From: Mucilaginibacter sp. OK098
GTDB lineage: Bacteria > Bacteroidota > Bacteroidia > Sphingobacteriales > Sphingobacteriaceae
Assembly (NCBI RefSeq): GCF_900142915.1
Contig: NZ_FRCM01000006.1
Location: 549,705-613,704 of the forward strand
DNA: 64,000 nucleotides
Reading direction: 5' to 3'
Part shown: in pieces, positions 17,045-26,512 of the stretch
Layout of the letters: each line of letters starts with the position of its first letter
Position numbering within the stretch: the stretch's first letter is position 1
Notes under the pieces: model-generated
What the model saw: only the letters and a program-made list of their open reading frames with translations
Databases searched by the model: none
What the model was told of the DNA's origin: nothing
Position numbers and translations under genes: made by a program

Positions 17045-19077
17045 TGAGGAAGATATTTATAGTTGTATTGGCAGCATGCTTATTTTATAGCAGACCATTA
17101 GCAGCACAGGATCAATGGGTAATTAAAGCTGATAAAATTGATCCGGCTAACTATTACGGGATCACTGTGGCTAACGGCATGATAGGGATAGTGTCATCGC
17201 CCGAACCTTTTAAGGTGAAAAATGTGGTATTGGCAGGGGCGTATGATCTTTACGGGCGTGGCAGGGTGAGCAATTTTCTCAATAGCTTTAACCTGCTTAA
17301 CATGTACCTGGAGATTAACGGCAAACGGATTGGTGCAGACAACATCAGCAATTTTAAGCAGGAGCTTGATATGGCGCATGCTGCCTTTACCACCACGTTT
17401 GATTATGGTGATGAAGCGTCCATAAAATATACTTATTATTCGTTGCGGCAGCTGCCTTTTACCGTTTTAATGGATGTTTCCGTCATCGCCAAAAAACAAA
17501 TAACTATTACAGCAGCCAGTGTAATGGAAGCGCCGGATGCTTTAAAAGATGTGCAGAATTATTATAACGAGATCGATCGTCCGCATGTAACCATAAGCCT
17601 GCTCACCTCAACGGCAAAAAGCCCGACGGGAAAATTACAGCTCTGCGCGTCTAATACCTTTTTGTTTAATGAAGCGCACGGACAGGAACCAAGGGTGATT
17701 CACGAAATGTGGGATAATAATATGCACCTGATGAAATTCAGCAAAAGTTTAGCGGCAGGTGAAACGTATAAGTATGCGTTGGCTGGGTCGTCTATTACCT
17801 CAGCACATAATGCTGATCCGCTGAATGAGGCTGAACGCCTTACCATGTTTGCCAAACTGGAAGGTGTTGAACGCCTGAAACAATACCACAACAACGCATG
17901 GGATGAGCTCTGGAAAAGCGATATTAAAATTGATGGTGATGCGCAGGCTCAGCAGGATATACACAGCATGCTTTACCACCTGTATTCGTTTTCACGAGCT
18001 GGCACCAGCTATTCGCCGTCGCCGATGGGTTTATCGGGTTTGGGATATAACGGGCATGTTTTTTGGGATGCCGACCTGTGGATGTTCCCTGCCTTGCTGG
18101 TTTTACACCCGGAGATAGCACATTCATTGGTTGAATACCGCTTTGAGCGGTTGACCGAAGCCAAAAGGAATGCTTTTGCCCATGGCTATAAAGGAGCCAT
18201 GTTTCCATGGGAAAGCGCTGATAGCGGGGTTGAGGAAACACCTGTTTGGGCTTTAAGCGGTCCGTTTGAACACCATATTACTGCTGATGTTGCACTTGCA
18301 GCATGGAACTATTATTGCGTAACGCAGGATAAGGATTGGCTCCGCGAAAAAGGCTGGCCTATCCTATCCGCCACTGCCGATTTTTGGGCAAGCCGGGTAG
18401 AACGCAACGGGCCGGGGCATTATGATATAAAAGATGTGGTAGCCGCAGATGAATGGGCAGAGAATGTAGATAATAACGCCTTTACCAATGCAGCTGCAAG
18501 CGCCAACCTCAGGGCCGCAACAGCGGCTGCAAAATTATTAGGATTAAAAGCCGATGCCGACTGGGAGGTGGTTGCACAAAACATCCCTGTACTTAAATTT
18601 CCGGATGGGGTAACCCGTGAATTTGAAACTTATAAAGGCGAAGGAATAAAGCAGGCGGATGTTAACCTGCTGGCATATCCTCTAAAAACAATAACAGATC
18701 CCGCCCAAATAAAAAAGGACCTGGAATACTATGAAACCCGCATCCCCAACGAAGGCACCCCAGCTATGACGCAGGCGGTATTCGCTTTACTTTATTCACG
18801 CTTGGGTAATGGCGATAAGGCGTATCATTTTTTTAAAGATGCCTATGAACCAAATCTTAATCCGCCGTTCAGGGTAATTGCTGAAACCAAAGGTGGAACA
18901 AACCCCTATTTTGCAACGGGTGCCGGAGGGATAGTACAATCACTATTGATGGGTTTTGGCGGATTGGATATTACACCTACCGGCATAGTCCAAATTAAAA
19001 GCAAGTTGCCGGGAAACTGGAAATCTGTTACTATAACAGGCGTTGGGGTTGGTAAAAAAACTTACACTATAAAATAG
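17044..19077 (+). CDS. Secreted glycoside hydrolase family 65 protein
   Basis: A 677-aa protein with a 21-aa signal peptide (cleaved near LAAQ). The (alpha/alpha)6 barrel of GH65 is recognisable by FWDADLWMFP (W341, D342, substrate site), by the catalytic-acid region DEWAENVDNNAFTN (E470 or neighbouring acid) and by KQAD (536-539). The sequence is closer to the ATHL1/PGGHG and acid-trehalase hydrolase branch than to kojibiose or maltose phosphorylases. It probably removes a terminal alpha-glucosyl group. It starts on the last base of the FG-GAP stop codon. The exact substrate is not established. Confidence 0.85.
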   Translation: MRKIFIVVLAACLFYSRPLAAQDQWVIKADKIDPANYYGITVANGMIGIVSSPEPFKVKNVVLAGAYDLYGRGRVSNFLNSFNLLNMYLEINGKRIGADNISNFKQELDMAHAAFTTTFDYGDEASIKYTYYSLRQLPFTVLMDVSVIAKKQITITAASVMEAPDALKDVQNYYNEIDRPHVTISLLTSTAKSPTGKLQLCASNTFLFNEAHGQEPRVIHEMWDNNMHLMKFSKSLAAGETYKYALAGSSITSAHNADPLNEAERLTMFAKLEGVERLKQYHNNAWDELWKSDIKIDGDAQAQQDIHSMLYHLYSFSRAGTSYSPSPMGLSGLGYNGHVFWDADLWMFPALLVLHPEIAHSLVEYRFERLTEAKRNAFAHGYKGAMFPWESADSGVEETPVWALSGPFEHHITADVALAAWNYYCVTQDKDWLREKGWPILSATADFWASRVERNGPGHYDIKDVVAADEWAENVDNNAFTNAAASANLRAATAAAKLLGLKADADWEVVAQNIPVLKFPDGVTREFETYKGEGIKQADVNLLAYPLKTITDPAQIKKDLEYYETRIPNEGTPAMTQAVFALLYSRLGNGDKAYHFFKDAYEPNLNPPFRVIAETKGGTNPYFATGAGGIVQSLLMGFGGLDITPTGIVQIKSKLPGNWKSVTITGVGVGKKTYTIK

Positions 19078-19090
19078 AGACAAGAAATCA

Positions 19091-19169
19091 AGAATCAAGA
19101 ACGTAAGAGTCAAGGGTTGGAAGTGAAATCCTTTTTATCTTGATTCCTGACTCTTGACTTCTTGATTCT
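19091..19169. repeat. Intergenic imperfect inverted repeat (AAGAATCAAGA type)
   Basis: The left part AGAATCAAGAACGTAAGAGT and the right part ACTCTTGACTTCTTGATTCT are near reverse complements around a 25-30-base centre. The spacer between GH65 and the haloperoxidase is nearly all repeat. The pattern of repeated TCAAGA/TCTTGA words looks like a dispersed palindromic element; I see no second copy here. Confidence 0.65.
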
Positions 19170-19188
19170 AATCCTAAAATAAAATACT

Positions 19189-20508
19189 ATGAAGTACATC
19201 TTCCTTCTCTTCATCTCCCTGCTCATCTTCTCCTGCAAAAAACCTGATTACCAAAAGGTAATGAGCGACCCGGCTTTGTTCAGCAATACAGTGCATGAGC
19301 TGAACCGCGTGGTAATGGGGAACAACTTTTCGCCAGTAGTTGCTTCACGCAATTATGCCTATGCAACAGTTGCGGCTTATGAGGTAATCGCTGCCGGTGA
19401 TCCGGCGCATTACAAATCGCTTTGCGGGCAGCTGAATGGTTTGAAGGCTGTGGCAAAGCCGGAAAAAGATGCGAAAATAGATTTCCATTATGCAAGTATC
19501 CTTGCCTTTTGCAAAGTTGGCGAGGCGGTTACCTTCCCGGCAGGTAGCATGAAGCAATATGTTATCGATATGCAAACCAGGGCTGCAAATGCAGGGATGC
19601 CGGACGAAGTTTTAAAAGGCTCTGAAAAATTTGCCGATGCCATGTTTAAATCCATCATGAAATGGAGCAAAGGGGATAATTATTTAAAAACCCGGAGCGC
19701 TTCAAAATATGCATTGAGCGACAAAGAGGGCCGCTGGGTGCCTACCCCGCCCATGTATGCCGAAGCTGTTGAACCGCATTGGAGCGAGATCCGCACCATG
19801 GTGATGAAAGACGGATCGCAATATAGTGTTGTGCCTCCGCCCGATTTTAACGTAAAGGACAAAAACAGTAAATATTACCAGGAAGTGATCGCCATAAAAA
19901 ACAGGGTGGACAGCCTGACTCCCGAGCAAATTCATATTGCTGATTTTTGGGATGATAACCCGGGAAAGCTAAATGTAAACGGGCATTTAATGTTTATCCG
20001 GAAAAAATTCTCACCAGCCGGTCATTGGATGAGCATAGCCGGAATTGCCGCCAAAACAACCAATGCCGATTTTAACACAACCGTTTGCGCTTATGCAAAA
20101 ACGGGCATTGCTTTATTTGATGCTTTTATTGAATGCTGGGCCGCAAAATATGTTTACAATACGGTAAGGCCCGAAACAGTAATAGATAAATATTTTGATG
20201 CAACCTGGCGCCCGCATTTGCAAACACCTCCTTTCCCTGAATACACCTGCGGACATTGTACCATCTCGGCATCGGCGGCAAAAGCGCTCACCAGCGTGTT
20301 TGGCGATAACGTAACCTACACCGATACCACAGAGCTTGAATTCGGGATTAAGAGCCGCAGTTTTAAATCATTTAACCAGGCAGCAGCCGAAACCGCATGG
20401 TCGCGATTTTATGGGGGCATCCATTTTCATAACTCGTGCATGGTTTCCAGTGGTTACGGGCAAAAAGTTGGTGATGCTGTGGTTGAAAAGCTGGTTATGA
20501 AGAAGTAA
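19189..20508 (+). CDS. Vanadium-dependent haloperoxidase/PAP2-like lipoprotein
   Basis: A 439-aa lipoprotein (C16 in LIFSCKKPDY). The C-terminal acid-phosphatase/vanadium-haloperoxidase core shows R327 (TVRPETV), the PEYTCGHCTIS loop with H356, and a late H412 in YGGIHFHNS. These match the phosphate/vanadate-binding Arg-His-His layout, with a cysteine where the family often has serine before GH. The reaction could be halide oxidation or phosphoester hydrolysis. These proteins often sit beside FG-GAP/ASPIC lipoproteins in Bacteroidota, as here. Confidence 0.82.
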   Translation: MKYIFLLFISLLIFSCKKPDYQKVMSDPALFSNTVHELNRVVMGNNFSPVVASRNYAYATVAAYEVIAAGDPAHYKSLCGQLNGLKAVAKPEKDAKIDFHYASILAFCKVGEAVTFPAGSMKQYVIDMQTRAANAGMPDEVLKGSEKFADAMFKSIMKWSKGDNYLKTRSASKYALSDKEGRWVPTPPMYAEAVEPHWSEIRTMVMKDGSQYSVVPPPDFNVKDKNSKYYQEVIAIKNRVDSLTPEQIHIADFWDDNPGKLNVNGHLMFIRKKFSPAGHWMSIAGIAAKTTNADFNTTVCAYAKTGIALFDAFIECWAAKYVYNTVRPETVIDKYFDATWRPHLQTPPFPEYTCGHCTISASAAKALTSVFGDNVTYTDTTELEFGIKSRSFKSFNQAAAETAWSRFYGGIHFHNSCMVSSGYGQKVGDAVVEKLVMKK

Positions 20509-20832
20509 ATTATCATTTCTTCTCTTAAATTATAATTAAATTTTTTAAAGCTATTTGTTTTACAAATAGTTGATATATAATTATTTATATTTTTAAAAGT
20601 CATCTTTCTCTGAAATTTTCAGTATAAAAATAGGTTTTATATTAACTGGTACATTAATTTGTACTTATACTTAAATTACTAAGCGCATCTACCTGAATCA
20701 TAAAGAGAGCGCTTACTTAAACTATTATAAACCAGGCAAATTAACCGTTGCCAATGTAAACTGTTCTAAGCATATTTTATTGCTGCTAAAAAAACAGGAA
20801 CAGCGTTGTTTTAAAATGTTAAACCTAATTAT
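20509..20832. other. AT-rich spacer before the DUF1080 gene
   Basis: 324 bases without a gene. It contains the promoter-like motif at 20626-20661. I see no terminator with a clear T-run after the haloperoxidase stop. Confidence 0.5.
20626..20661 (+). promoter_or_regulatory. Candidate DUF1080 promoter, same layout as the SusC promoter
   Basis: AAAAATAGGTTTT at 20626-20638, then 19 bases, then TTTG within TTAATTTG. The 13-base word and its distance to TTTG are identical to those at 7702-7737. Confidence 0.45.
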
Positions 20833-21591
20833 ATGAACAAAATACTATTGACCATCCTGTTAGCCGGCAGCTTTATAATAGCCAGGGCGCAAAAACATGA
20901 AGATACCGAGATCTATGAGCCGGTACCTAAAGTAGTAACTCCGGGCAAAACGGTTAGCGATGCTCCGTCGGACGCGATTGTGCTGTTTGACGGCAAAAAC
21001 CTGGACAAGTGGGTAACCACCAACGACAGGGACAAACCTGCAAACTGGGACGTAAAGGACAACATCCTTACCGTTAATAAAACCGCGGGAAATATAGAGA
21101 CCAAACAGGCCTTTACCAATTACCAGCTGCATGTGGAGTTTCACATCCCGGCTAATATTACCGGCGAAGGGCAATTAAGGGGAAACAGCGGCATTTTTTT
21201 AGCCTCAATTGGCAAAGGCGATGCCGGTTATGAACTGCAGGTGCTCGACTCGTACAAAAACAAAACTTATGTTAATGGCATGGCAGGCAGTATTTACAAA
21301 CAATTTATCCCGCTGGCTAACGCATCCAAACCTCCGGGCGAATGGCAGACCTATGATGTAATATGGACCGCCCCAACCTTTAACGAAGATGGCAGCATGA
21401 AAACCCCGGCCAAAGCAACCGTATTTTATAACGGGGTGCTGGTTGAAAATAATGTGGAACTGCTTGGCCCTACCCGTTATATAGGCAAGCCGGTTTATGA
21501 AAAGCACGGCCCGGCCCCCGTAAAACTGCAGGCACACGGCGATAAAAGCGAGCCGCTGAGCTACCGCAACATCTGGATAAGAGAACTATAG
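20833..21591 (+). CDS. DUF1080 (3-keto-disaccharide hydrolase) domain protein
   Basis: A 252-aa protein with a signal peptide (about 1-19, IIARAQ) and one DUF1080 beta-jelly-roll: DAIVLFDGKNLDKWV, then LHVEFHIP, GNSGIFLA, YELQVLDSY, and the closing PLSYRNIWIREL. The domain resembles concanavalin-type lectins, and characterised members hydrolyse 3-keto-glycosides. It probably works in the periplasm or at the surface on products of the SusCD/GH65 locus, with which it shares a promoter motif. A strong terminator follows. Confidence 0.9.
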   Translation: MNKILLTILLAGSFIIARAQKHEDTEIYEPVPKVVTPGKTVSDAPSDAIVLFDGKNLDKWVTTNDRDKPANWDVKDNILTVNKTAGNIETKQAFTNYQLHVEFHIPANITGEGQLRGNSGIFLASIGKGDAGYELQVLDSYKNKTYVNGMAGSIYKQFIPLANASKPPGEWQTYDVIWTAPTFNEDGSMKTPAKATVFYNGVLVENNVELLGPTRYIGKPVYEKHGPAPVKLQAHGDKSEPLSYRNIWIREL

Positions 21592-21970
21592 TAAATTGAG
21601 TATATAGTTGATTGGTTTAAGGTAGCTGAGGAGTCAGCTACCTTTTTGGTTTATGGGTAAAGGCCTACCATTAAATAGCTTGTGTTTTTCTGTTTTGATT
21701 TCTTGCACTTACCGCCTGGCGCTTGAAGTAGTTTGTACTATGTGAGCAATGTGTATGAACGGAATAGTAAAGATCAGTAATACTATGAAATAACAAACGG
21801 TGTCAAGAGATAGTCTTTACACATTGGCAGCCGTCATATCCACCCACCAGATGATAATGTAAAAACGATAGTACAAATTCAAACTACCTATTGTTATATT
21901 AAATTCGGTTTACTGATAAAATACTTTTATTATTAAGGAATATTTTTTTGGACCTTATCAAACACAAAAA
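21592..21970. other. Spacer between DUF1080 and the NHL/Ig protein
   Basis: 379 bases. It holds the terminator at 21619-21647 and then AT-rich sequence leading to the next gene. No coding frame of family character is seen. Confidence 0.5.
21619..21647 (+). terminator. Rho-independent terminator after DUF1080
   Basis: An 11-bp perfect stem (AAGGTAGCTGA with TCAGCTACCTT), a four-base loop and a T tail, 27 bases after the stop. Confidence 0.9.
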
Positions 21971-24601
21971 ATGTTAAAAATCGCTTTAAAAGCATTCATA
22001 ATCTTTTTTCTTCAATTTGTGTTAATCAGTGCTTTTTGTCAAACCTCTTCAACACGTTTCCTGGTAAGGTCAGACAATACTGTTCTAAAGCCTATCCCAA
22101 ATTTGCATTCGGACAACATTGTGCTCAATGGTGTTGCGCTATCAACCACGCCACCTGAAATAAGTTACGAGACGCCACAAAACTATGTGCTTAACCAATC
22201 AATAAGTCCGTTGGCCCCAACCAATATAGGCGGGGCCGTGCCTGTAGCTATTTATGGTAAACTAAGTGCAGTAACAGGCAGTGTTTTTAGTGTTGTTACA
22301 GGGATTGCTGTTGATGCCTCCGGCAATATATATGTTGCCGATTTCTATAATAACCAGGTTAAGGTAATAAATACGGCAGGTACAGTATCACTTTTTGCCG
22401 GCAGCAGCAGCGGAATGTCCGGAGCAGATAATGGGCCGAGAACATCAGCAACATTTTATGAACCCGATGCTCTTTTGTTTGATAAGTCTGGCAATTTATA
22501 TATAAGCGATATCAAAAATGGTTTAATAAGAAAAATAAATTCTGCGGGTTTAGTTTCTACGTTTGCAGGCAATGGCGCTACTGGTTTTACCGATGGTACA
22601 GGCACGTCAGCAAGTTTTTATTACCCCAGGGGGATGGCCATAGATAATTCGGGCAATCTTTATGTAGCAGATCAGGGCAACAATGTGATCAGGAAAATAA
22701 CACCTTCAGGCATTGTTAGTACGTTTGCAGGAAACGGTACGGCAGGTTCTGCAAATGGTCCAAATCTTATAGCAAGCTTTAACATACCAACAGCTATTAC
22801 AATTGATGCAAGCGGTAACTTATATGTATCAGATTCAGGGGACGGCACCATCAGAAAAATTACTATTGCCGGAATGGTTTCTACATTAGCCAGCGGACTT
22901 AACTTTCCCCGCGAGTTAATTGTGGATGGAACAGGCAATATTTATGTAACTGAACAGCAGGGCTATAGTATAAAAAGGATCTCGCTAAATGGTTCTGAAA
23001 CAGAAATTGTGCCGGCCGGCTTATCCGGACCAATTGGTTTGGCGCCGGATGGAAAAGGTAACCTTATCATAGGCGATATGAATTCTGTAAAAAAAGTGTC
23101 AATATCTGGCTATACTATTGATAAACAGCTGCCTGCCGGATTAAATTCCGATCCAACAACCGGCATAATCAGTGGCACGCCAACGGCTTTATCGCCTTCT
23201 GCAAATTATACGATCAATGCATATAACAGCGGTGGTAGCAATACAACTGTTGTAAATATTGCGGTAGGGCTCACCAAAGTATTAAAACAATCAATCATCA
23301 CACTGCCTCCGCAGCAACCCACCGGATTGGATGCCTCAAACAATTATGACCCTAAGGCCACAAGTACTAATAACGAAACTCCTATCATCTATACCAGCAG
23401 TAATCCCTCAGTAGCTACGGTGACGCCTGACGGCTTATTAATACATGTGATAGCACCGGGTATAACAACCATCACCGCCTACCAGAAAGGGAATGCTAAT
23501 TATTCTGACGCCACACCTGTGCAACAAATTTTAACCGTAGTTGAATACTTGTTTGTTAATTTACCCGAAATAGCTGTAAAAACAATTTGTGACGCCGATT
23601 TTTCTGCAGATGCAAGCACTTCCGAAGTAAAAATACCCTTAACCTTCAATAGCAGTAACCTTGCCGTAGCCACAATTTCAGATCAGGGAATTATTCATAT
23701 TGCAGGATCGGGCGTAACAACTATTACAGTATCGCAAAATGCCAATCCACCACTATATGTTTCGGCTACTCCACAATCAAAAACGCTTACCGTAACTTTA
23801 CCGGTTACTCCCGTTGTTAGCATTGCTGCCCAATATATCAATCCCTGTGTTGGCTCTTCGGTAATATTTACAGCCACTACAGATAATGGGGGAGCCAATC
23901 CCAATTATCAATGGAAAGTTAATGGCAATAATACAGGCGTTAATGCAAAAACATTTACCAGCAGTGTACTTGCTGATGGTGACGTTGTTACCTGTACAAG
24001 CACAAATACAGATAATGCCTGCATTGCAGGTTTTCCTGAAGTTTCTAACCCGGTTAAATTAAATCTTATTACACCCTCAACCCCGGCAGTAAGCATATCA
24101 GCCTCTGTAAATGGCGTTTATCCGGGCGTACCTATAACTTTTACCGCAGTTGTAAGCAATGCCAATGGGTTGGTTGGGTATCAATGGGCTGTTAATGGTT
24201 ATAATGCTGGCACGGGAGCTTCTGTTTTTATCAGCGATACTTTCGTTAACGGCGACATAGTTACCTGCGCAATTACGCCAACTACTGTTTGCAGCATGCC
24301 AGCCATAAGTGAGCCGATTAAGGTGATTATAGTTTCCAAATTGGAAATACCAAATACATTTACCCCAAATGGCGACGGCATAAACGATACCTGGAACATC
24401 AGCGGGATAGCAAATTACCCTAATTGTTTTGTAAATATTTACAATCGTTATGGCATGCCTGTATTTCAATCAAGAGGATATCACCATGCATGGGACGGAA
24501 CAATGAATGGGGCTAAGGTGCCTGTGTCAACTTATTATTATGTTATAGATCTGGGATCACAAAATAGAAAGATCAGCGGTGACATTACCATTATCAGATA
24601 A
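21971..24601 (+). CDS. NHL-repeat and Ig-like secreted protein with CHU_C (type IX secretion) C-terminus
   Basis: An 876-aa protein with a signal peptide (about 1-24). Residues about 95-390 are NHL beta-propeller repeats (GIAVDASGNIYVADFYNNQVKVI and similar). Then come a putative-Ig segment, two Big-type blocks (SNPSVATVTPDGLL) and two PKD/Ig-like repeats (ITFTAVVSNANGLVGYQW). The last 85 residues are the gliding-motility-associated CHU_C domain (IPNTFTPNGDGINDTW to KISGDITIIR), a sorting signal for the type IX secretion system. It is probably a large secreted or cell-surface adhesin-like protein. A related gene starts at 63115. Confidence 0.88.
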   Translation: MLKIALKAFIIFFLQFVLISAFCQTSSTRFLVRSDNTVLKPIPNLHSDNIVLNGVALSTTPPEISYETPQNYVLNQSISPLAPTNIGGAVPVAIYGKLSAVTGSVFSVVTGIAVDASGNIYVADFYNNQVKVINTAGTVSLFAGSSSGMSGADNGPRTSATFYEPDALLFDKSGNLYISDIKNGLIRKINSAGLVSTFAGNGATGFTDGTGTSASFYYPRGMAIDNSGNLYVADQGNNVIRKITPSGIVSTFAGNGTAGSANGPNLIASFNIPTAITIDASGNLYVSDSGDGTIRKITIAGMVSTLASGLNFPRELIVDGTGNIYVTEQQGYSIKRISLNGSETEIVPAGLSGPIGLAPDGKGNLIIGDMNSVKKVSISGYTIDKQLPAGLNSDPTTGIISGTPTALSPSANYTINAYNSGGSNTTVVNIAVGLTKVLKQSIITLPPQQPTGLDASNNYDPKATSTNNETPIIYTSSNPSVATVTPDGLLIHVIAPGITTITAYQKGNANYSDATPVQQILTVVEYLFVNLPEIAVKTICDADFSADASTSEVKIPLTFNSSNLAVATISDQGIIHIAGSGVTTITVSQNANPPLYVSATPQSKTLTVTLPVTPVVSIAAQYINPCVGSSVIFTATTDNGGANPNYQWKVNGNNTGVNAKTFTSSVLADGDVVTCTSTNTDNACIAGFPEVSNPVKLNLITPSTPAVSISASVNGVYPGVPITFTAVVSNANGLVGYQWAVNGYNAGTGASVFISDTFVNGDIVTCAITPTTVCSMPAISEPIKVIIVSKLEIPNTFTPNGDGINDTWNISGIANYPNCFVNIYNRYGMPVFQSRGYHHAWDGTMNGAKVPVSTYYYVIDLGSQNRKISGDITIIR

Positions 24602-24914
24602 ATTAACGCTTATTGTTTTAGACAGTGAAATTATTCCGCCTTTCCGTGGCAAAGTTTATCGCAACCTGATTTCGCCTAAAATACAACATGAATTCTGTTT
24701 GCAAAACTGCCCAGATCGGCTCTTAAAAAAACACATCCTCTCTCCGGCCCGAGAATGACAGACCTGCACAACGTAAAGGCTTCCCGTGAACCTACTACAT
24801 TCTATAAACTACCGCTACTGATCAAAGTATAATTGTTATTTTTCTGTAAAAAACTAAAATAATTCTATTTATGACCGATCGGTCATGCATCTTTGTTTCA
24901 TAATTCCATCAGTG
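24602..24914. other. Promoter region of the TetR gene
   Basis: 313 bases without a gene. The only structured element I see is the TetR-type palindrome at 24871-24886. Confidence 0.5.
24871..24886. promoter_or_regulatory. TetR operator, 16-bp perfect palindrome
   Basis: ATGACCGATCGGTCAT, 28 bases before the chosen TetR start. The 14-bp core TGACCGATCGGTCA recurs at 25521-25534, in front of the dehydrogenase gene. Placement at both promoters points to autoregulation and control of the dehydrogenase. Confidence 0.8.
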
Positions 24915-25502
24915 ATGACAAAAGGTGAAGAAACAAGGCAGTTTATAATTGAGCGTTCAGCGCCGATCTTTAATACCAGGGGGATTGCCGCAACTGCCAT
25001 GAGTGATATTATGGAAGCCACCAAACTGTCAAAGGGAAGCCTTTATGTTCATTTTGAAAATAAGGATGTATTAGCCGGTGCGGCAGTTGACTACAATATG
25101 GAAAAGCTTGGTAACAAAGTGATGGCAGCTTTAAGCCGGCACAAAAATGCGAAGGATAAGCTTTTCGCTTATGCAGATGCGTTTAATGATCCTATGCAGC
25201 CCCCGGTTACGGGTGGTTGCCCCATGATGAATTTTGGTATGGAGGCTGACGATACCAATGAGGTGGTAAGAATTAAGGTAAACGAAGCGGTTGAAATGAG
25301 CCAGCAAGTTATTATTGATATAGCAAAAGCCGGGGTTAAAGAAGGGACATTTAAGCCCGACTGGAATTACAAGGAATTCGCCACCATGATGTTTGCCATG
25401 ATTGAAGGCGGGATTATGATAAGCCGGGTTGCCGGTAACAACAGCAAAATGAAGATCATTACCCGTAACCTTAAAAAAATGATCACAGAACAGGTGATCT
25501 AA
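24915..25502 (+). CDS. TetR/AcrR family transcriptional regulator
   Basis: 195 aa from the ATG at 24915. An in-frame ATG at 24885 overlaps the operator, so the downstream start is preferred. The N-terminal HTH (about 5-55) has the TetR pattern FNTRGIAATAMSDIMEATKLSKGSLYVHFENKD. The C-terminal ligand domain has a CPMMNFG motif typical of the YcdC-like C-terminal family. Identical operator cores lie ahead of this gene and ahead of the dehydrogenase that follows. It is probably a repressor released by an electrophile or aromatic compound. Confidence 0.92.
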   Translation: MTKGEETRQFIIERSAPIFNTRGIAATAMSDIMEATKLSKGSLYVHFENKDVLAGAAVDYNMEKLGNKVMAALSRHKNAKDKLFAYADAFNDPMQPPVTGGCPMMNFGMEADDTNEVVRIKVNEAVEMSQQVIIDIAKAGVKEGTFKPDWNYKEFATMMFAMIEGGIMISRVAGNNSKMKIITRNLKKMITEQVI

Positions 25503-25506
25503 TTTT

Positions 25507-25548
25507 TTTTATCAATAAAATGACCGATCGGTCATTTTATTGATAAAA
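25507..25548. promoter_or_regulatory. 42-bp perfect palindrome enclosing a TetR operator
   Basis: Every base from 25507 to the centre (25527/25528) pairs with its partner out to 25548. The core is TGACCGATCGGTCA, and the flanks are ATCAATAAAA and TTTTATTGAT. It starts 5 bases after the TetR stop and ends 33 bases before the dehydrogenase start. It can serve as operator DNA and as an RNA hairpin that may also terminate the TetR transcript. Confidence 0.8.
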
Positions 25549-25581
25549 GTATATAAAACAAATAATTAAATAAAACACGTT

Positions 25582-26442
25582 ATGAAAAAGCAAAAAGTAT
25601 GGTTTATTACCGGAGCCTCTAAAGGTTTCGGATTAGAGATTGCCAAAGCAGCCCTTGCCGCAGGCGACAAAGTAGTGGCTACCGTAAGAAGCAATGCCGA
25701 TGGGTTAAGATCCGCGCTGCAACAGGATAATGATACGCTGGTGGTTTCGTTGGATGTTACCAATGAACAGCAGGTAAAGGAAGGGGTACAAAATGCCATT
25801 TCACGTTTTGGCCGCATTGATGTGCTGGTTAACAATGCGGGTTACGGGTTGTTGGGCGCAACGGAAGAGGTGTCTGACGAGGAAGTAAGAAAACAATACG
25901 ATACCAATGTTTTTGGATTGCTGAATGTAACCAGGGCTGTATTGCCGCATATGCGCAGTCAGCATTCGGGCCACATCATTAATATTTCTTCCCTGTTTGG
26001 TTATACGGCCTCCGCTCCCGGTTTTGGCCTGTACGGTTCAACCAAGTTTGCGGTTGAAGGGATCTCTGAAGGTTTAGCCCTCGAAGTAAAACCGCTGGGC
26101 ATTCATGTTACTGCGGCAGCGCCCGGTTTGTTCAGTACAAATTTCACTTCCCCGGATGCTTATCAGCCTTCAAAGGTTATATTGGATGCATACCATGAAA
26201 CCGTGGGCGGAGTAAGAGGCTTTGTAGGACAGCTGCATGGAAATGAGCCCGGTGATCCTGCCAAACTTGCCGGTGTGATCATCCAATTAGCGGCTAGCGA
26301 AAACCCGCCGTTACATTTACCAATAGGAACAGATGCCGTAGCAGCTTTTAAAACCAAAACGGAACAAATGGGAAAAGAAGTGGCTCAATGGGAAGCTGTC
26401 TCCAGCAGTACCGACCATGTAAAAAGCAATCAGATCAGCTAA
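25582..26442 (+). CDS. SDR family NAD(P)-dependent oxidoreductase
   Basis: A 286-aa classical short-chain dehydrogenase. It has the N-terminal glycine-rich loop TGASKGFG, NNAGYG, a catalytic Ser in NISSLFG, and YxxxK in YGSTKFAVEG. It lies directly downstream of the TetR gene with the 42-bp operator palindrome between them, so it is the likely repressed target. A second SDR of the same subgroup (KKVWFITGASAGFG) is at 33748. The substrate is unknown. A strong terminator follows. Confidence 0.93.
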   Translation: MKKQKVWFITGASKGFGLEIAKAALAAGDKVVATVRSNADGLRSALQQDNDTLVVSLDVTNEQQVKEGVQNAISRFGRIDVLVNNAGYGLLGATEEVSDEEVRKQYDTNVFGLLNVTRAVLPHMRSQHSGHIINISSLFGYTASAPGFGLYGSTKFAVEGISEGLALEVKPLGIHVTAAAPGLFSTNFTSPDAYQPSKVILDAYHETVGGVRGFVGQLHGNEPGDPAKLAGVIIQLAASENPPLHLPIGTDAVAAFKTKTEQMGKEVAQWEAVSSSTDHVKSNQIS

Positions 26443-26512
26443 GGCACTGCAAACAAAACGCAAAAGAACAACAGCCTTTATGGCATTGCTTCAAATTGAA
26501 GGAATGCGGCAG

